From Flavobacterium sp. (GTDB lineage Bacteria > Bacteroidota > Bacteroidia > Flavobacteriales > Flavobacteriaceae): 64,000 nucleotides of DNA. Shown piece after piece: positions 51,693-60,083 of this stretch. A program made the position numbers and the translations under genes. The DNA lies in NCBI RefSeq assembly GCF_027533505.1, contig NZ_JAPZUB010000037.1, positions 1 to 64,000 on the forward strand, in the 5' to 3' direction. Position 1 is the stretch's first letter; each line of letters begins with the position of its first letter. Under the pieces are notes generated by a model. That model did no database searches, had not been told where the DNA came from, and saw nothing but the letters and a program-made list of their open reading frames with translations.

Positions 51693-52511
51693 TTATTTCA
51701 AGCTTCCTTTCATTTTACGGTACTGGTTTACAATAGCGGTACCCGCCTCATCGATAGAGTAGGTTAAGGTATCAATTTTTGATGTAAACAAGTTGTACGT
51801 TACAATAGAAAGTGCCGAAGTAGAAATCCCTGTTGCCGTATTGATCAATGCTTCAGAGATACCGTTTGCCAACATCGCTTGGTCAGGAGTACCTGCTGTT
51901 GCTAAAGCCGCGAACGCTTTGATCATCCCTGTTACTGTTCCCAAAAGACCGGCTAAGGTTCCTAACGATACTAACGTAGATAAGATGGTCATGTTTTTTT
52001 CCAACATTGGCATCTCCAAAGAGGTAGCTTCTTCAATTTCTTTGTGGATCATCTCAGCAGCTTCTTCGCTAGAGAATCCTTCTTTTTTCACGTCTTGGTA
52101 CTTCACCAATGCCGCGCGAATGGCGTTAGCCACAGACCCTTGTTGTTTGTCACAAGCGGCGATAGCATCATCAATATTTCCTTGAGCAATGCTCGATTGA
52201 ACTGTACGCAAATATGCGTCTAAGTTTCCTTTTCCAGCTGCTTTTGTGATCACGAAGTAACGCTCAAAAGAGAATACAATCACCATCAACAACAATCCCA
52301 TCAATACGGGTACGATAGGCCCCCCTTTGTAAACCATTGCTAAGTAGTTTCCGGGTAGTGGATGCCCTTCATTGGTTCCCCCTTCGAAGTTAGATCCCGC
52401 ACCCATGATGAACTGCCATACAATCCATCCGACGAAAATACATAATACAATTACAATTGCGGAGAAATAGTTACCTCCATTTGACCCTTTAGCGTTTTTT
52501 GCGTTTGCCAT
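51693..52511 (-). CDS. exbB: ExbB/TolQ/MotA family proton channel
   Basis: A 272-residue membrane protein with an N-terminal span, a GPIVPVLMGLLLMVIVFSFERYF span and a C-terminal pair around NMTILSTLVSLGTLAGLLGTV and ISEALINTATGISTSALSIV, the channel-forming segments of ExbB. It is the first gene of the minus-strand operon and has a -7 box about 70 bases upstream. Confidence 0.92.
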   Translation of the reverse strand: MANAKNAKGSNGGNYFSAIVIVLCIFVGWIVWQFIMGAGSNFEGGTNEGHPLPGNYLAMVYKGGPIVPVLMGLLLMVIVFSFERYFVITKAAGKGNLDAYLRTVQSSIAQGNIDDAIAACDKQQGSVANAIRAALVKYQDVKKEGFSSEEAAEMIHKEIEEATSLEMPMLEKNMTILSTLVSLGTLAGLLGTVTGMIKAFAALATAGTPDQAMLANGISEALINTATGISTSALSIVTYNLFTSKIDTLTYSIDEAGTAIVNQYRKMKGSLK

Positions 52512-52887
52512 TTTTTTAAAAATTTTTAGTTTTTAATAATTTATAAGCTATTAGTTGTAAATAAACTTGAATTGGAGCAAATTTAATTTTTTACTTCAAA
52601 AAAAAAAACTTTTTTGGGCTTTTATAACATTCTACCAAATCGAGACAAAGAACCCTATAAACTTAAATAAATAGAGGATTTTGCTAAGGATTTGACAATA
52701 ATTAGATTAAATTTATTATTCGTAACATTCGCTTAACATTGTAAAAACGATGAATTACTACCCTTTAGTATTTAAAAGAGGGAGAAAATGGAATAAAGGT
52801 TGGAAATAATGCGAAAAATTCATGGATTTGCTTCTTTTCATGCATAAAAAAAAGGGTAACTTCGCCTAATACTAAATTATTTGCACT
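52512..52887. other. Divergent intergenic region between exbB and the HerA-like gene
   Basis: No gene is seen in this 376-base AT-rich stretch. It carries a minus-strand -7 box for exbB (listed separately), a poly-A/T inverted run near 52600-52615 and, for the plus-strand gene, TAACTTCG at 52857-52864 as a 7/8 match to the -7 box. Most of it is consistent with long leaders on both sides. Confidence 0.55.
52578..52585 (-). promoter_or_regulatory. -7 box TAAATTTG for exbB
   Basis: Minus-strand TAAATTTG is a perfect TAnnTTTG match, 66 bases before the exbB start; the leader is AT-rich. Confidence 0.5.
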
Positions 52888-54387
52888 ATGCCTTCAAAAT
52901 CAGCTTTTTTAGAATCGACCCAAAAGGGCTATACCTTTTCAGGGGCTCAATTAGTTCTTGGCGCCGCGCAATGGGAAGGAACCGTCTTCTCCGACGCTAA
53001 AGTGGGGCTGCCGTTAAAAACGATGAATCGTCACGGACTTATCGCCGGAGCTACGGGCACAGGAAAAACTAAAACGATTCAAGTTTTATCCGAGCAATTA
53101 TCGGCCTTGGGAGTTCCCGTCGTGATGATGGATATTAAAGGAGATTTTTCGGGCATTGCGCAACCGGGTACCGAAGCACCCTTTATAGCAGAGCGGCATG
53201 CCAAAATTGGAATCCCTTACACTCCTAACGCCTTCCCTGTAGAATTGATGACCTTATCAGCACAGGATGGGGTGCGGTTGCGGGCCACGATTTCGGAGTT
53301 TGGCCCTGTGTTATTCTCGCGGATTCTGGAACTCAATGCTACGCAAGAAGGCGTAATGTCGGTACTCTTCAAATATTGTGACGATCGGCAACTGCCTCTT
53401 TTGGATTTAAAAGATTTGAAAAAGGTACTCCATTATATTACGGAAGAAGGCAAGGAAGAAATTGCAGCAGACTATGGAAAAATTGCCACCGCGACTACAG
53501 GTACGATTTTACGGAAAATAATTGCGCTAGAGCAACAAGGCGGCGATTTATTTTTTGGTGAATTATCGTTTGATATTGAGGACTTTTTACGGGTAGATGA
53601 ACAAGGGCGCGGCTATGTCAACATTATTCGCTTGACTGATATTCAGGACAAACCCAAGTTGTTTTCGACCTTTATGCTGAGTCTTTTGGCTGAAATCTAC
53701 CAAAAAATGCCCGAACGCGGCGATAGTGAACAACCGGAATTGGTCGTTTTTATCGATGAGGCCCATTTGATTTTTGACCAAGCGAGTCAGGCATTACTTG
53801 ACCAGATAGAGACGATTATAAAACTGATTCGATCAAAAGGCATCGGTATTTATTTCATCACCCAAAATCCGATGGACATCCCCAAAGGAGTGTTGGCGCA
53901 GTTGGGATTAAAAATTCAACATGCCTTACGTGCTTTTACGGCCAACGACCGCAAGGCGATAAAAGAAACGGCGGCTAATTATCCTGAAAGTGAATTTTAC
54001 GACACCACTACTTTACTGACCTCTTTAGGAATTGGGGAAGCTTTGGTGACCGCACTCAATGAAAAAGGAATTCCAACACCTCTGGCGGCCACTGTGCTTC
54101 GTGCGCCGGAGAGTCGCATGAATATTTTGGAGAATGCCGAAATTATTGCCTTAAATGCACAATCAAAATTGGTCAAGAAATACCAAGAAACCCTAGATCG
54201 GGAAAGCGCTTACGAAATCTTAAATCAAAAGATAACCGCTGCCGTAGAAGCGGCTCCTGCTCCTGAACCTGAAACTTCGTCAGGACCTACCTTGGGGGAA
54301 ACCTTAGGAAAATCGGTTACTAAAGTGGTTACGAGTCCGAGTTTTATACGGGGCGTTTTTGGGGTATTAATGAAACTATTTAAATAA
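52888..54387 (+). CDS. HerA-like ATPase (DUF853/YjgR type)
   Basis: A 499-residue P-loop ATPase of the HerA-like family. Walker A is GATGTGKT (54-61), the Walker B region is VVFIDEAHLIF, and FITQNPMDIPKGVLAQLGLKIQHALRAFTAND is the characteristic C-terminal core of the DUF853 group. Residues after about 440 form an Ala/Pro-rich linker and a short hydrophobic tail. HerA family ATPases move DNA, but the role of YjgR-like members is unknown. The next gene starts immediately after the stop. Confidence 0.87.
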   Translation: MPSKSAFLESTQKGYTFSGAQLVLGAAQWEGTVFSDAKVGLPLKTMNRHGLIAGATGTGKTKTIQVLSEQLSALGVPVVMMDIKGDFSGIAQPGTEAPFIAERHAKIGIPYTPNAFPVELMTLSAQDGVRLRATISEFGPVLFSRILELNATQEGVMSVLFKYCDDRQLPLLDLKDLKKVLHYITEEGKEEIAADYGKIATATTGTILRKIIALEQQGGDLFFGELSFDIEDFLRVDEQGRGYVNIIRLTDIQDKPKLFSTFMLSLLAEIYQKMPERGDSEQPELVVFIDEAHLIFDQASQALLDQIETIIKLIRSKGIGIYFITQNPMDIPKGVLAQLGLKIQHALRAFTANDRKAIKETAANYPESEFYDTTTLLTSLGIGEALVTALNEKGIPTPLAATVLRAPESRMNILENAEIIALNAQSKLVKKYQETLDRESAYEILNQKITAAVEAAPAPEPETSSGPTLGETLGKSVTKVVTSPSFIRGVFGVLMKLFK

Positions 54388-54756
54388 ATGCGCGGCGGAT
54401 TTACCCTTGTTTTATTGGTCTTGTCCAATGTATTTATGACCTTGGCTTGGTACGGGCATTTGAAGTTTAAAGAGCTGAAATGGTTTGAAAACGCCGGGAT
54501 ATTCAGTATCATCCTGCTCAGTTGGGGTTTGGCCTTTTTTGAATACTGCTTTCAAGTTCCCGCCAACAAACTAGGCTATGAAGGCAACGGCGGCCCATTT
54601 ACATTACTCCAATTAAAAGTAATTCAAGAAGTGATTACCTTGGTCGTTTTTGTATTATTTTCGATGCTGTTTTTCAAAAATGAGCAGTTGCGCTGGAACC
54701 ATTTTGTAGGCTTTACCTTTTTGATTTTGGCAGTGTATTTTATTTTTAAAAAGTAA
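54388..54756 (+). CDS. DUF486/DMT family small membrane protein
   Basis: A 122-residue protein with four hydrophobic segments; VLLVLSNVFMTLAWYGHLKF and GLAFFEYCFQVPANKLGYEG match the DUF486 group of the drug/metabolite transporter superfamily. The ATG follows the stop of the HerA-like gene without a gap, so the two are co-translated. The function of DUF486 proteins is unknown. Confidence 0.85.
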   Translation: MRGGFTLVLLVLSNVFMTLAWYGHLKFKELKWFENAGIFSIILLSWGLAFFEYCFQVPANKLGYEGNGGPFTLLQLKVIQEVITLVVFVLFSMLFFKNEQLRWNHFVGFTFLILAVYFIFKK

Positions 54757-54764
54757 GACGAGTG

Positions 54765-56045
54765 ATGAAAAAAACCACGATCCATTTTTCAACCCTGACT
54801 TTCGTATTTCTGTTGTGGAGCTCATTACTCTCCTCACTTTGGGGGCAATCCCTTACGAAGCGTGTTTTATTCTTAGGAAATAGTTACACCAACACTAATA
54901 ATTTACCGGGATTGATTGCAAGTGCGGCACAATCGACCAATGATGTTTTGATTTATGACAGTCATACGCCGGGCGGCTTTCGCTTGTCGGATCACGTGGT
55001 AAATGCTACTTCACTAGCAAAAATCGCGCAAGGTACTTGGGATTTTGTGGTGTTACAAGAACAGAGTCAGCTTCCCTCCTTTCCAATCAACCAAGTCAAT
55101 GCCCTAGTGTTTCCGTATGCAGACGATTTAAACACCTTGATTACCACCCAAAATCCGTGTGCGGAAACCGTATTTTATATGACCTGGGGGCGACAAAACG
55201 GCGACAGTCAAAACTGTGCAGCCCACCCACCCGTGTGCACGTATACTGGCATGGACGACTTGTTGCGGGAGCGTTATATGACTATGGCAACAAATGAAGC
55301 GGCTATCGTATCGCCTGTGGGAGCGGTGTGGCGTTACCTTCGTACGAATCATCCCAACCTCAATTTGTATAGTGCTGATGGGAGTCATCCTTCCCTGTTG
55401 GGATCGTATGCAGCGGCCTGTACATTTTACACTACGCTTTTTCGAAAAGACCCCACGCTGATCGGTTTTGAATCGACCCTTTCGGCAGCCGATGCACAAC
55501 TCATCAAACAGGTGGTAAAAACGGTTGTGTACAATCAGTTTGCCACTTGGTTTATTGGAACTTATGACCCCGTAGCTGCTTTTACCTTTACCAACCCAAC
55601 GGGCACGAGTGTTCAATTTTTCAATCAATCAACGGGAGCAACGAGTTACCTCTGGGATTTTGGAGATGGCACGACAGCGACGTCAGCACAACCTTCGCAC
55701 ACCTATACCCAAAATGGAGTTTATACGGTCACGTTGACGGTAACGCATTGCGGCCTCACTTCCGTTATGCAACAAGTCATTAACACCTCGGTATTGCATG
55801 TTGCTTCCCCGAATCCCCCAAAAATAACACTCGTAGTGAGTCCGAATCCCGTCACTACCACCTTGTCCCTTCAAAGTAATGCATTAATTGAGCACGTAAA
55901 AGTGTATGACGCTTCGGGACGCTTGGTCCAACTATTGAGCGGGAACCTAACTGCTGTCGATTGTTCGTCTTGGGCACCGGGCATGTATTGGCTTTCGGTG
56001 GCCACTACGGAAGGAAATTATACCCAAAAAATCATCAAATTATGA
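54765..56045 (+). CDS. Secreted SGNH-like hydrolase with PKD domain and T9SS type A signal
   Basis: A 426-residue exported protein. Residues 1-28 are a signal peptide. Residues about 33-235 resemble SGNH/GDSL-like hydrolases (FLGNSYTNTNN with a nucleophile Ser, and DGSHPS with the catalytic Asp and His). A PKD domain follows (YLWDFGDGTTATSAQPSHTY, about 300-320) and the C terminus (VVSPNPVTTTLSLQ to KIIKL) is a type A sorting domain. It probably acts on glycan or lipid esters outside the cell. The GTG before the ATG at 54765 is not used as start. Confidence 0.82.
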   Translation: MKKTTIHFSTLTFVFLLWSSLLSSLWGQSLTKRVLFLGNSYTNTNNLPGLIASAAQSTNDVLIYDSHTPGGFRLSDHVVNATSLAKIAQGTWDFVVLQEQSQLPSFPINQVNALVFPYADDLNTLITTQNPCAETVFYMTWGRQNGDSQNCAAHPPVCTYTGMDDLLRERYMTMATNEAAIVSPVGAVWRYLRTNHPNLNLYSADGSHPSLLGSYAAACTFYTTLFRKDPTLIGFESTLSAADAQLIKQVVKTVVYNQFATWFIGTYDPVAAFTFTNPTGTSVQFFNQSTGATSYLWDFGDGTTATSAQPSHTYTQNGVYTVTLTVTHCGLTSVMQQVINTSVLHVASPNPPKITLVVSPNPVTTTLSLQSNALIEHVKVYDASGRLVQLLSGNLTAVDCSSWAPGMYWLSVATTEGNYTQKIIKL

Positions 56046-56404
56046 AAAAATATCACATTCAAACGGCGCCTTTTGTGGTTCCCACGACCGATGGCAAGTT
56101 AATCGAGGAACATCATGGCCGCGTGGCGACGCAAAACGAAGCGATTTCGATTGCCCATATGATTGCGCCGCCGCATTGGAGTGAACCTTTTCAAACGCCT
56201 GAATTTGAGGAATACACTTATGTTATTTCAGGAAAAAAACAATTCATTATTGAAGGTGAAACGATTGTTTTAGAAGCAGGTCAATCCATCTGTATTGCCG
56301 AAAACACGCGGGTTCAATACTCCAATCCGTTTGAGGAACCCTGCGAATATATTTCGGTATGTCGTCCAGCTTTTGATTTTACGAAAGTGCATCGGGAAGA
56401 GTAA
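56042..56404 (+). CDS. Cupin-domain protein
   Basis: A 120-residue single cupin with PEFEEYTYVISGKKQFIIEGE and later AGQSICIAENTRVQYSNP as the two conserved cupin motifs; the usual metal His positions are only partly kept, so metal binding is uncertain. The start at 56042 overlaps the stop of the previous gene by 4 bases. Single cupins are often sugar or aromatic ligand binders; proximity to kmo could hint at a role in tryptophan breakdown but no more than that. Confidence 0.8.
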   Translation: MKKYHIQTAPFVVPTTDGKLIEEHHGRVATQNEAISIAHMIAPPHWSEPFQTPEFEEYTYVISGKKQFIIEGETIVLEAGQSICIAENTRVQYSNPFEEPCEYISVCRPAFDFTKVHREE

Positions 56405-56415
56405 CGGCGTGTGTT

Positions 56416-56533
56416 GCGCGAGGGGTGGCAACGGAAATCCTTGGCGGAGGCACGGAGCCAAGATTGCAGTGAACGACCCGACCCCGACAGGAATTTTGTT
56501 GAGAAAACAAAATGGGATTCGGGGACGCGCCCA
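56416..56533 (+). ncRNA. Structured intergenic element, possible Flavobacteriia repeat RNA
   Basis: The gap between cupin and kmo can fold into a branched structure. GCGCG (56416-56420) pairs with CGCGC (56526-56530); CTTGGC (56440-56445) pairs with GCCAAG (56457-56462); CCCCGA (56482-56487) pairs with TCGGGG (56519-56524); inside it ATTTTGTT (56493-56500) pairs with AACAAAAT (56506-56513) around a GAGAA loop. The wording (TGGCAACGGAAATCCTTGGC, then a CCCGAC segment and GGGACGCGCCC) resembles, from memory, an intergenic element seen at many gene ends in Flavobacteriia. Strand, transcription and function are unknown. Confidence 0.5.
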
Positions 56534-56538
56534 AAAAA

Positions 56539-57885
56539 TTATCCTTTTTGCAATAAGGAAATAATTTTGGCTTCCACTTCGGGGCTATTCCATTTTTGTG
56601 CGATGTTGGGGATTTGCATGATTTGCTCCATGATGGCATTTTGGTAATCGCCTATGGCAAGGGCTTCGGCATAAGGCTGCAAGCTAAAAGTGACCCGACT
56701 GTACAGCGGCATCCATTTATCGGGATGTTTGTCAGCGAACCATTTTTCGATTTTTTTCTGTAATAAAAACTGAGCATCTGCGGTTTTGGCACTCATTTCC
56801 TCAAAGTTTCTTCGAGAGAGTTCGGCGATCGCATCGGCATTGGGTTTTCGGGATTTTTCGTAGGCTCTAAAAATCGCATTCCAATCGTCACCGTACTGCT
56901 CGATCATTTGGTTGAGCAGCGTAATATCTTCGAAACCGGCGTTCATCCCGTGACCGTAAAAGGGGACAATGGCGTGGGCTGAGTCGCCAATCAACGCTAC
57001 TTTATCTTCAAAAGTCCACGGATAACACTTCATAATAGCCAAGTAACTCGTAGGGTTTTTAAAGAAATCGCTTACTAAATCAGGGATTACGGCAGCCGTA
57101 TCGGGAAAATATTCGGCAAAGAAATTCACCAGCGTCGTTTCGTCTTTTAGCTGTTCGAAGGAGTTTTCGCCCTCAAATGGCATAAAGAGTGTACAAGTGA
57201 AACTGCCATCGAGGTTGGCTAACGCCATGAGCATGAAATGACCGCGGGGCCAGATATGTAAGGAATTTTTGTCAATTTTGTGTGTCCCGTCGGGATTGGC
57301 GGGAATATGGAGTTCTTTGTAACCGATTTTCATGAACTCTTGGGAGTAATCAAACATACTTTGGCGTTGCATGCGGTGGCGAATACGCGAAAAAGCACCA
57401 TCGGCACCGAAAACTTTATCGTATTTTAAATCGGTCCAAGCGCCTTTTTCGGTGGGTCCCATGTGCAAGGTTGCTTCGGCTAGGGTCACATCCCAAATAC
57501 GGTGTTCGAAAAAGAATTCAACGCCTGCTTCTTCGGCCAAATCGATCATTTTTCGGTTGAGCACGCCACGGGATAAAGAGAAAATGGCCTCCCCTTCTTT
57601 GCCGTAATATTGGTAGTTTAACTGTCCGTCTTTCAGGTGAATCGCACGCTTGTCTACGGGAATCCCAATACTGCGAATGGCATCGTCCAAACCAATATCT
57701 GCCAACGTCTTCCAACCGCGATCGGACATCACTAGGTTGATGGAGCGTCCTGAGAATTCAACCGTACGAATGTCGGCACTACGGTCGAAAACGTGTACAG
57801 TATGGCCTTGCTTTTTGAGATAAATCGCTAGGAGTGTCCCGACTAAACCGGAGCCCACCACGGCAATTCGTTGTGGCGTTTGCAT
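56539..57885 (-). CDS. kmo: Kynurenine 3-monooxygenase
   Basis: A 448-residue flavin monooxygenase. The Rossmann GSGLVG (residues 11-16 from this start), the YGKEGEAIFSLSRGVLNR segment and GDSAHAIVPFYGHGMNAGFED, the second FAD motif, are characteristic. It hydroxylates kynurenine on the tryptophan degradation route to quinolinate. The frame extends to 57909, but a perfect -7 box lies over that start, so 57885 is chosen. It is convergent with the cupin gene across the structured element. Confidence 0.9.
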   Translation of the reverse strand: MQTPQRIAVVGSGLVGTLLAIYLKKQGHTVHVFDRSADIRTVEFSGRSINLVMSDRGWKTLADIGLDDAIRSIGIPVDKRAIHLKDGQLNYQYYGKEGEAIFSLSRGVLNRKMIDLAEEAGVEFFFEHRIWDVTLAEATLHMGPTEKGAWTDLKYDKVFGADGAFSRIRHRMQRQSMFDYSQEFMKIGYKELHIPANPDGTHKIDKNSLHIWPRGHFMLMALANLDGSFTCTLFMPFEGENSFEQLKDETTLVNFFAEYFPDTAAVIPDLVSDFFKNPTSYLAIMKCYPWTFEDKVALIGDSAHAIVPFYGHGMNAGFEDITLLNQMIEQYGDDWNAIFRAYEKSRKPNADAIAELSRRNFEEMSAKTADAQFLLQKKIEKWFADKHPDKWMPLYSRVTFSLQPYAEALAIGDYQNAIMEQIMQIPNIAQKWNSPEVEAKIISLLQKG

Positions 57886-57906
57886 GGTATTGGTAAAAAT
57901 ATTAGA

Positions 57907-57914
57907 CAAAAATA
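57907..57914 (-). promoter_or_regulatory. -7 box TATTTTTG for kmo
   Basis: Minus-strand TATTTTTG, a perfect TAnnTTTG match, 22 bases before the chosen start at 57885. It overlaps the longer alternative start codon. Confidence 0.5.
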
Positions 57915-58008
57915 CTTAATAATATCCGAACGTTACCGTAACAGAAGCGCAAAAATAAAGCAAAACTTAAAATTTGTTTAAACTTTTTAATATTTCGTTA
58001 AACAAATT

Positions 58009-58016
58009 TATCTTTG
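58009..58016 (+). promoter_or_regulatory. -7 box TATCTTTG of the photolyase operon
   Basis: A perfect TAnnTTTG match, 12 bases before the ATG at 58029. It includes the TTG that would be the first codon of the longest frame, so that start is not used. No -33 TTG at the proper distance. Confidence 0.5.
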
Positions 58017-58028
58017 ACAAAAAAAGTA

Positions 58029-58676
58029 ATGAAAGTCTTTACCCCTTCGGACCTTGCCGCCTTATCCAAAGTAGAACGTTTGAACCTTGTCAACAGTTGC
58101 ACTGGCTATAAATCGGCCAACTTGATTGGTACCCTTTCGCCGGAGGGGCATGAGAATGTAGCGGTTTTTTCGAGCATTACGCATTTGGGAAGTGACCCGG
58201 CAATGTTGGGATTTATCGTACGACCTACCTCAGTACCGCGTCATACCTATCAAAATATCAAAGCCACCGGACTGTTTACAGTAAATCATATTACGCTGGC
58301 ACAAATGGAAGCCGCCCATCAAACCTCGGCTGCTTACGACTATGGGATTTCGGAGTTTGAGATGACGGGATTGACGCCGACGTACCGCGAGGGTATTGCG
58401 GTGCCTTTTGTTTCGGGATCGCCTGTACAATTGCTTTGTCGCTATTTGAATGAATACCCGATCCATGAAAACAACACGATCCATGTCATTGCGGCTATTG
58501 AAGCTATCTATGTTGAAGATGCTTTAGTCACGCCCGACGGTTGGTTGCAATTGGACCGTGGGGATGTGGTAGCGATCAACGGGTTGGATGGCTATGCACG
58601 TCCCAGCCTACAAGACCGGTTTGCTTACGCCCGACCGAAAACGCCCTTAAAATCGCTTCGTCCTCATGCCTCATAA
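58029..58676 (+). CDS. Flavin reductase family protein
   Basis: A 215-residue flavin reductase-like protein with the FMN-binding split-barrel layout: [41 protein letters not shown] and, after a loop, GLFTVNHI. It is expected to bind FMN and reduce free flavin with NAD(P)H, or to act on another substrate. It is the first gene of the photolyase operon; its stop overlaps the following small gene by 11 bases. Reduced flavin supply to photolyases is an attractive but unproven link. Confidence 0.82.
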   Translation: MKVFTPSDLAALSKVERLNLVNSCTGYKSANLIGTLSPEGHENVAVFSSITHLGSDPAMLGFIVRPTSVPRHTYQNIKATGLFTVNHITLAQMEAAHQTSAAYDYGISEFEMTGLTPTYREGIAVPFVSGSPVQLLCRYLNEYPIHENNTIHVIAAIEAIYVEDALVTPDGWLQLDRGDVVAINGLDGYARPSLQDRFAYARPKTPLKSLRPHAS

Positions 58677-58809
58677 AAAACCCTTTTTACCCCAAAAAAT
58701 ATGTGTGGTTTGCGGACTCCCCTTTTCCTGGCGCAAAAAATGGGAAAAGAATTGGGAGTCCGTTAAATTTTGCAGTGACCGTTGCCGAAAAAATAAAAAC
58801 ACCTTATGA
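58666..58809 (+). CDS. DUF2256 small zinc-finger-like protein
   Basis: A 47-residue protein with the DUF2256 signature: [19 protein letters not shown], then [19 protein letters not shown]. The two CxxC-type pairs (ICVVC and FCSDRC) read as a tiny zinc-binding module. It overlaps the flavin reductase gene by 11 bases and the DASH cryptochrome start by 4 bases (ATGA). Members often sit next to cryptochrome/photolyase genes; their role is unknown. Confidence 0.85.
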   Translation: MPHKKPFLPQKICVVCGLPFSWRKKWEKNWESVKFCSDRCRKNKNTL

Positions 58810-60083
58810 AACATCTCGTTTGGTTTCGCAATGACCTTCGCACCGAAGATCAATATGCGTTGTGGAAAGCCACACAACACGCCGAAAAAGTGATTGGCGT
58901 ATATTGTTTAGACCCGCGCCATTTTGCGCTAACATCCTATGGATTTCCCAAAACGGGTGCGTATCGCGCTCAATTTTTATGGGACAGTCTTCGCGAATTA
59001 AAACGCAATTTGGACGCCTTGAACATTCCGCTTTGGGTATTTTATGGCGAACCCGAGACGGTGATTCCTGAGTTGGCGAAAACCCACGGTATTACTACCC
59101 TTTTCACGACTTATGAATGGACCTCGGAGGAACGAAAAGTCAGCGAGGCGCTTAAAGTTCATATGCCCGGGATTGTATTCCACGAACTCCAAGATGGTTT
59201 TTTGTTTCATCCCGAAGACATTCCGTATACCTCGGCAAAAGAAGTTCCCGAAATCTTCACCGAGTTTCGTAAGAAATGTGAAAAGCTTTCAAAAATACGT
59301 CCGTTGGTCGAACCCAAAACGATGCCAAAGTCGAATTATGAATCAACGCCGGAACTGCCCACTTTGGCTTCCTGTGGAATAACAACACAAAGGCCTGACA
59401 AGCGTACGGCATTCCCGTTTCAAGGAGGTGAAAACAACGCTTTGTTGCGTTTGGAGGATTACTTTTACACGACTGAGAATTTATCGCAATACAAACAAAC
59501 CCGCAACGGATTAATAGGCCCCGATTACAGTTCGAAGTTTTCGCCTTGGCTCGCAAACGGTTGTATTTCGCCCCGAAAAATCTATTGGGAGGTGCAACAG
59601 TACGAAGCGGAAGTATGCAAAAATGAAGATACCTATTGGTTGATTTTTGAATTGATTTGGCGTGATTATTTTCGATACATTTCCCAAAAACATGGCAACA
59701 AAATCTTTCAATTGAACGGAATCGTCAAACAAAAATACGAGTGGGAACTTAATGCCCGAAAATTTGAAAAGTGGACGCAAGGCAAAACCCCCGAACCTTT
59801 TGTGAATGCCAACATGAAAGAATTGGCGGCCACCGGATTCATGAGCAATCGCGGGCGACAAAATGTGGCGAGTTTTTGGGCCAAAGAATGGGAACAAGAT
59901 TGGCGTGCGGGTGCGGCTTGGTTTGAATCCCTTTTGATTGATTATGACGTGCATTCCAATTATGGTAACTGGTTGTATAATTCGGGCGTAGGCAATGACC
60001 CGCGTGACCGGAAGTTTAATATTCGCCGACAAGCGGAAATGTATGACCCGAAAAACGAATACCAAGATTTATGGAATACGTAA
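58806..60083 (+). CDS. DASH-type cryptochrome/photolyase
   Basis: A 425-residue cryptochrome with the N-terminal photolyase fold ([19 protein letters not shown]) and a C-terminal FAD domain with [24 protein letters not shown] and [18 protein letters not shown], which are typical of the DASH branch. DASH enzymes repair UV-made pyrimidine dimers in single-stranded or looped DNA, and some act in signalling. The gene overlaps both neighbours, so it is in the middle of a translationally coupled operon. Confidence 0.9.
   Translation: MKHLVWFRNDLRTEDQYALWKATQHAEKVIGVYCLDPRHFALTSYGFPKTGAYRAQFLWDSLRELKRNLDALNIPLWVFYGEPETVIPELAKTHGITTLFTTYEWTSEERKVSEALKVHMPGIVFHELQDGFLFHPEDIPYTSAKEVPEIFTEFRKKCEKLSKIRPLVEPKTMPKSNYESTPELPTLASCGITTQRPDKRTAFPFQGGENNALLRLEDYFYTTENLSQYKQTRNGLIGPDYSSKFSPWLANGCISPRKIYWEVQQYEAEVCKNEDTYWLIFELIWRDYFRYISQKHGNKIFQLNGIVKQKYEWELNARKFEKWTQGKTPEPFVNANMKELAATGFMSNRGRQNVASFWAKEWEQDWRAGAAWFESLLIDYDVHSNYGNWLYNSGVGNDPRDRKFNIRRQAEMYDPKNEYQDLWNT

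Noticed and set aside
49364..52511. Plus-strand frames of 60-140 codons opposite the TonB operon
   Set aside because: Shadows of the minus-strand genes, produced by Pro-, Lys- and Glu-rich codons read backward.
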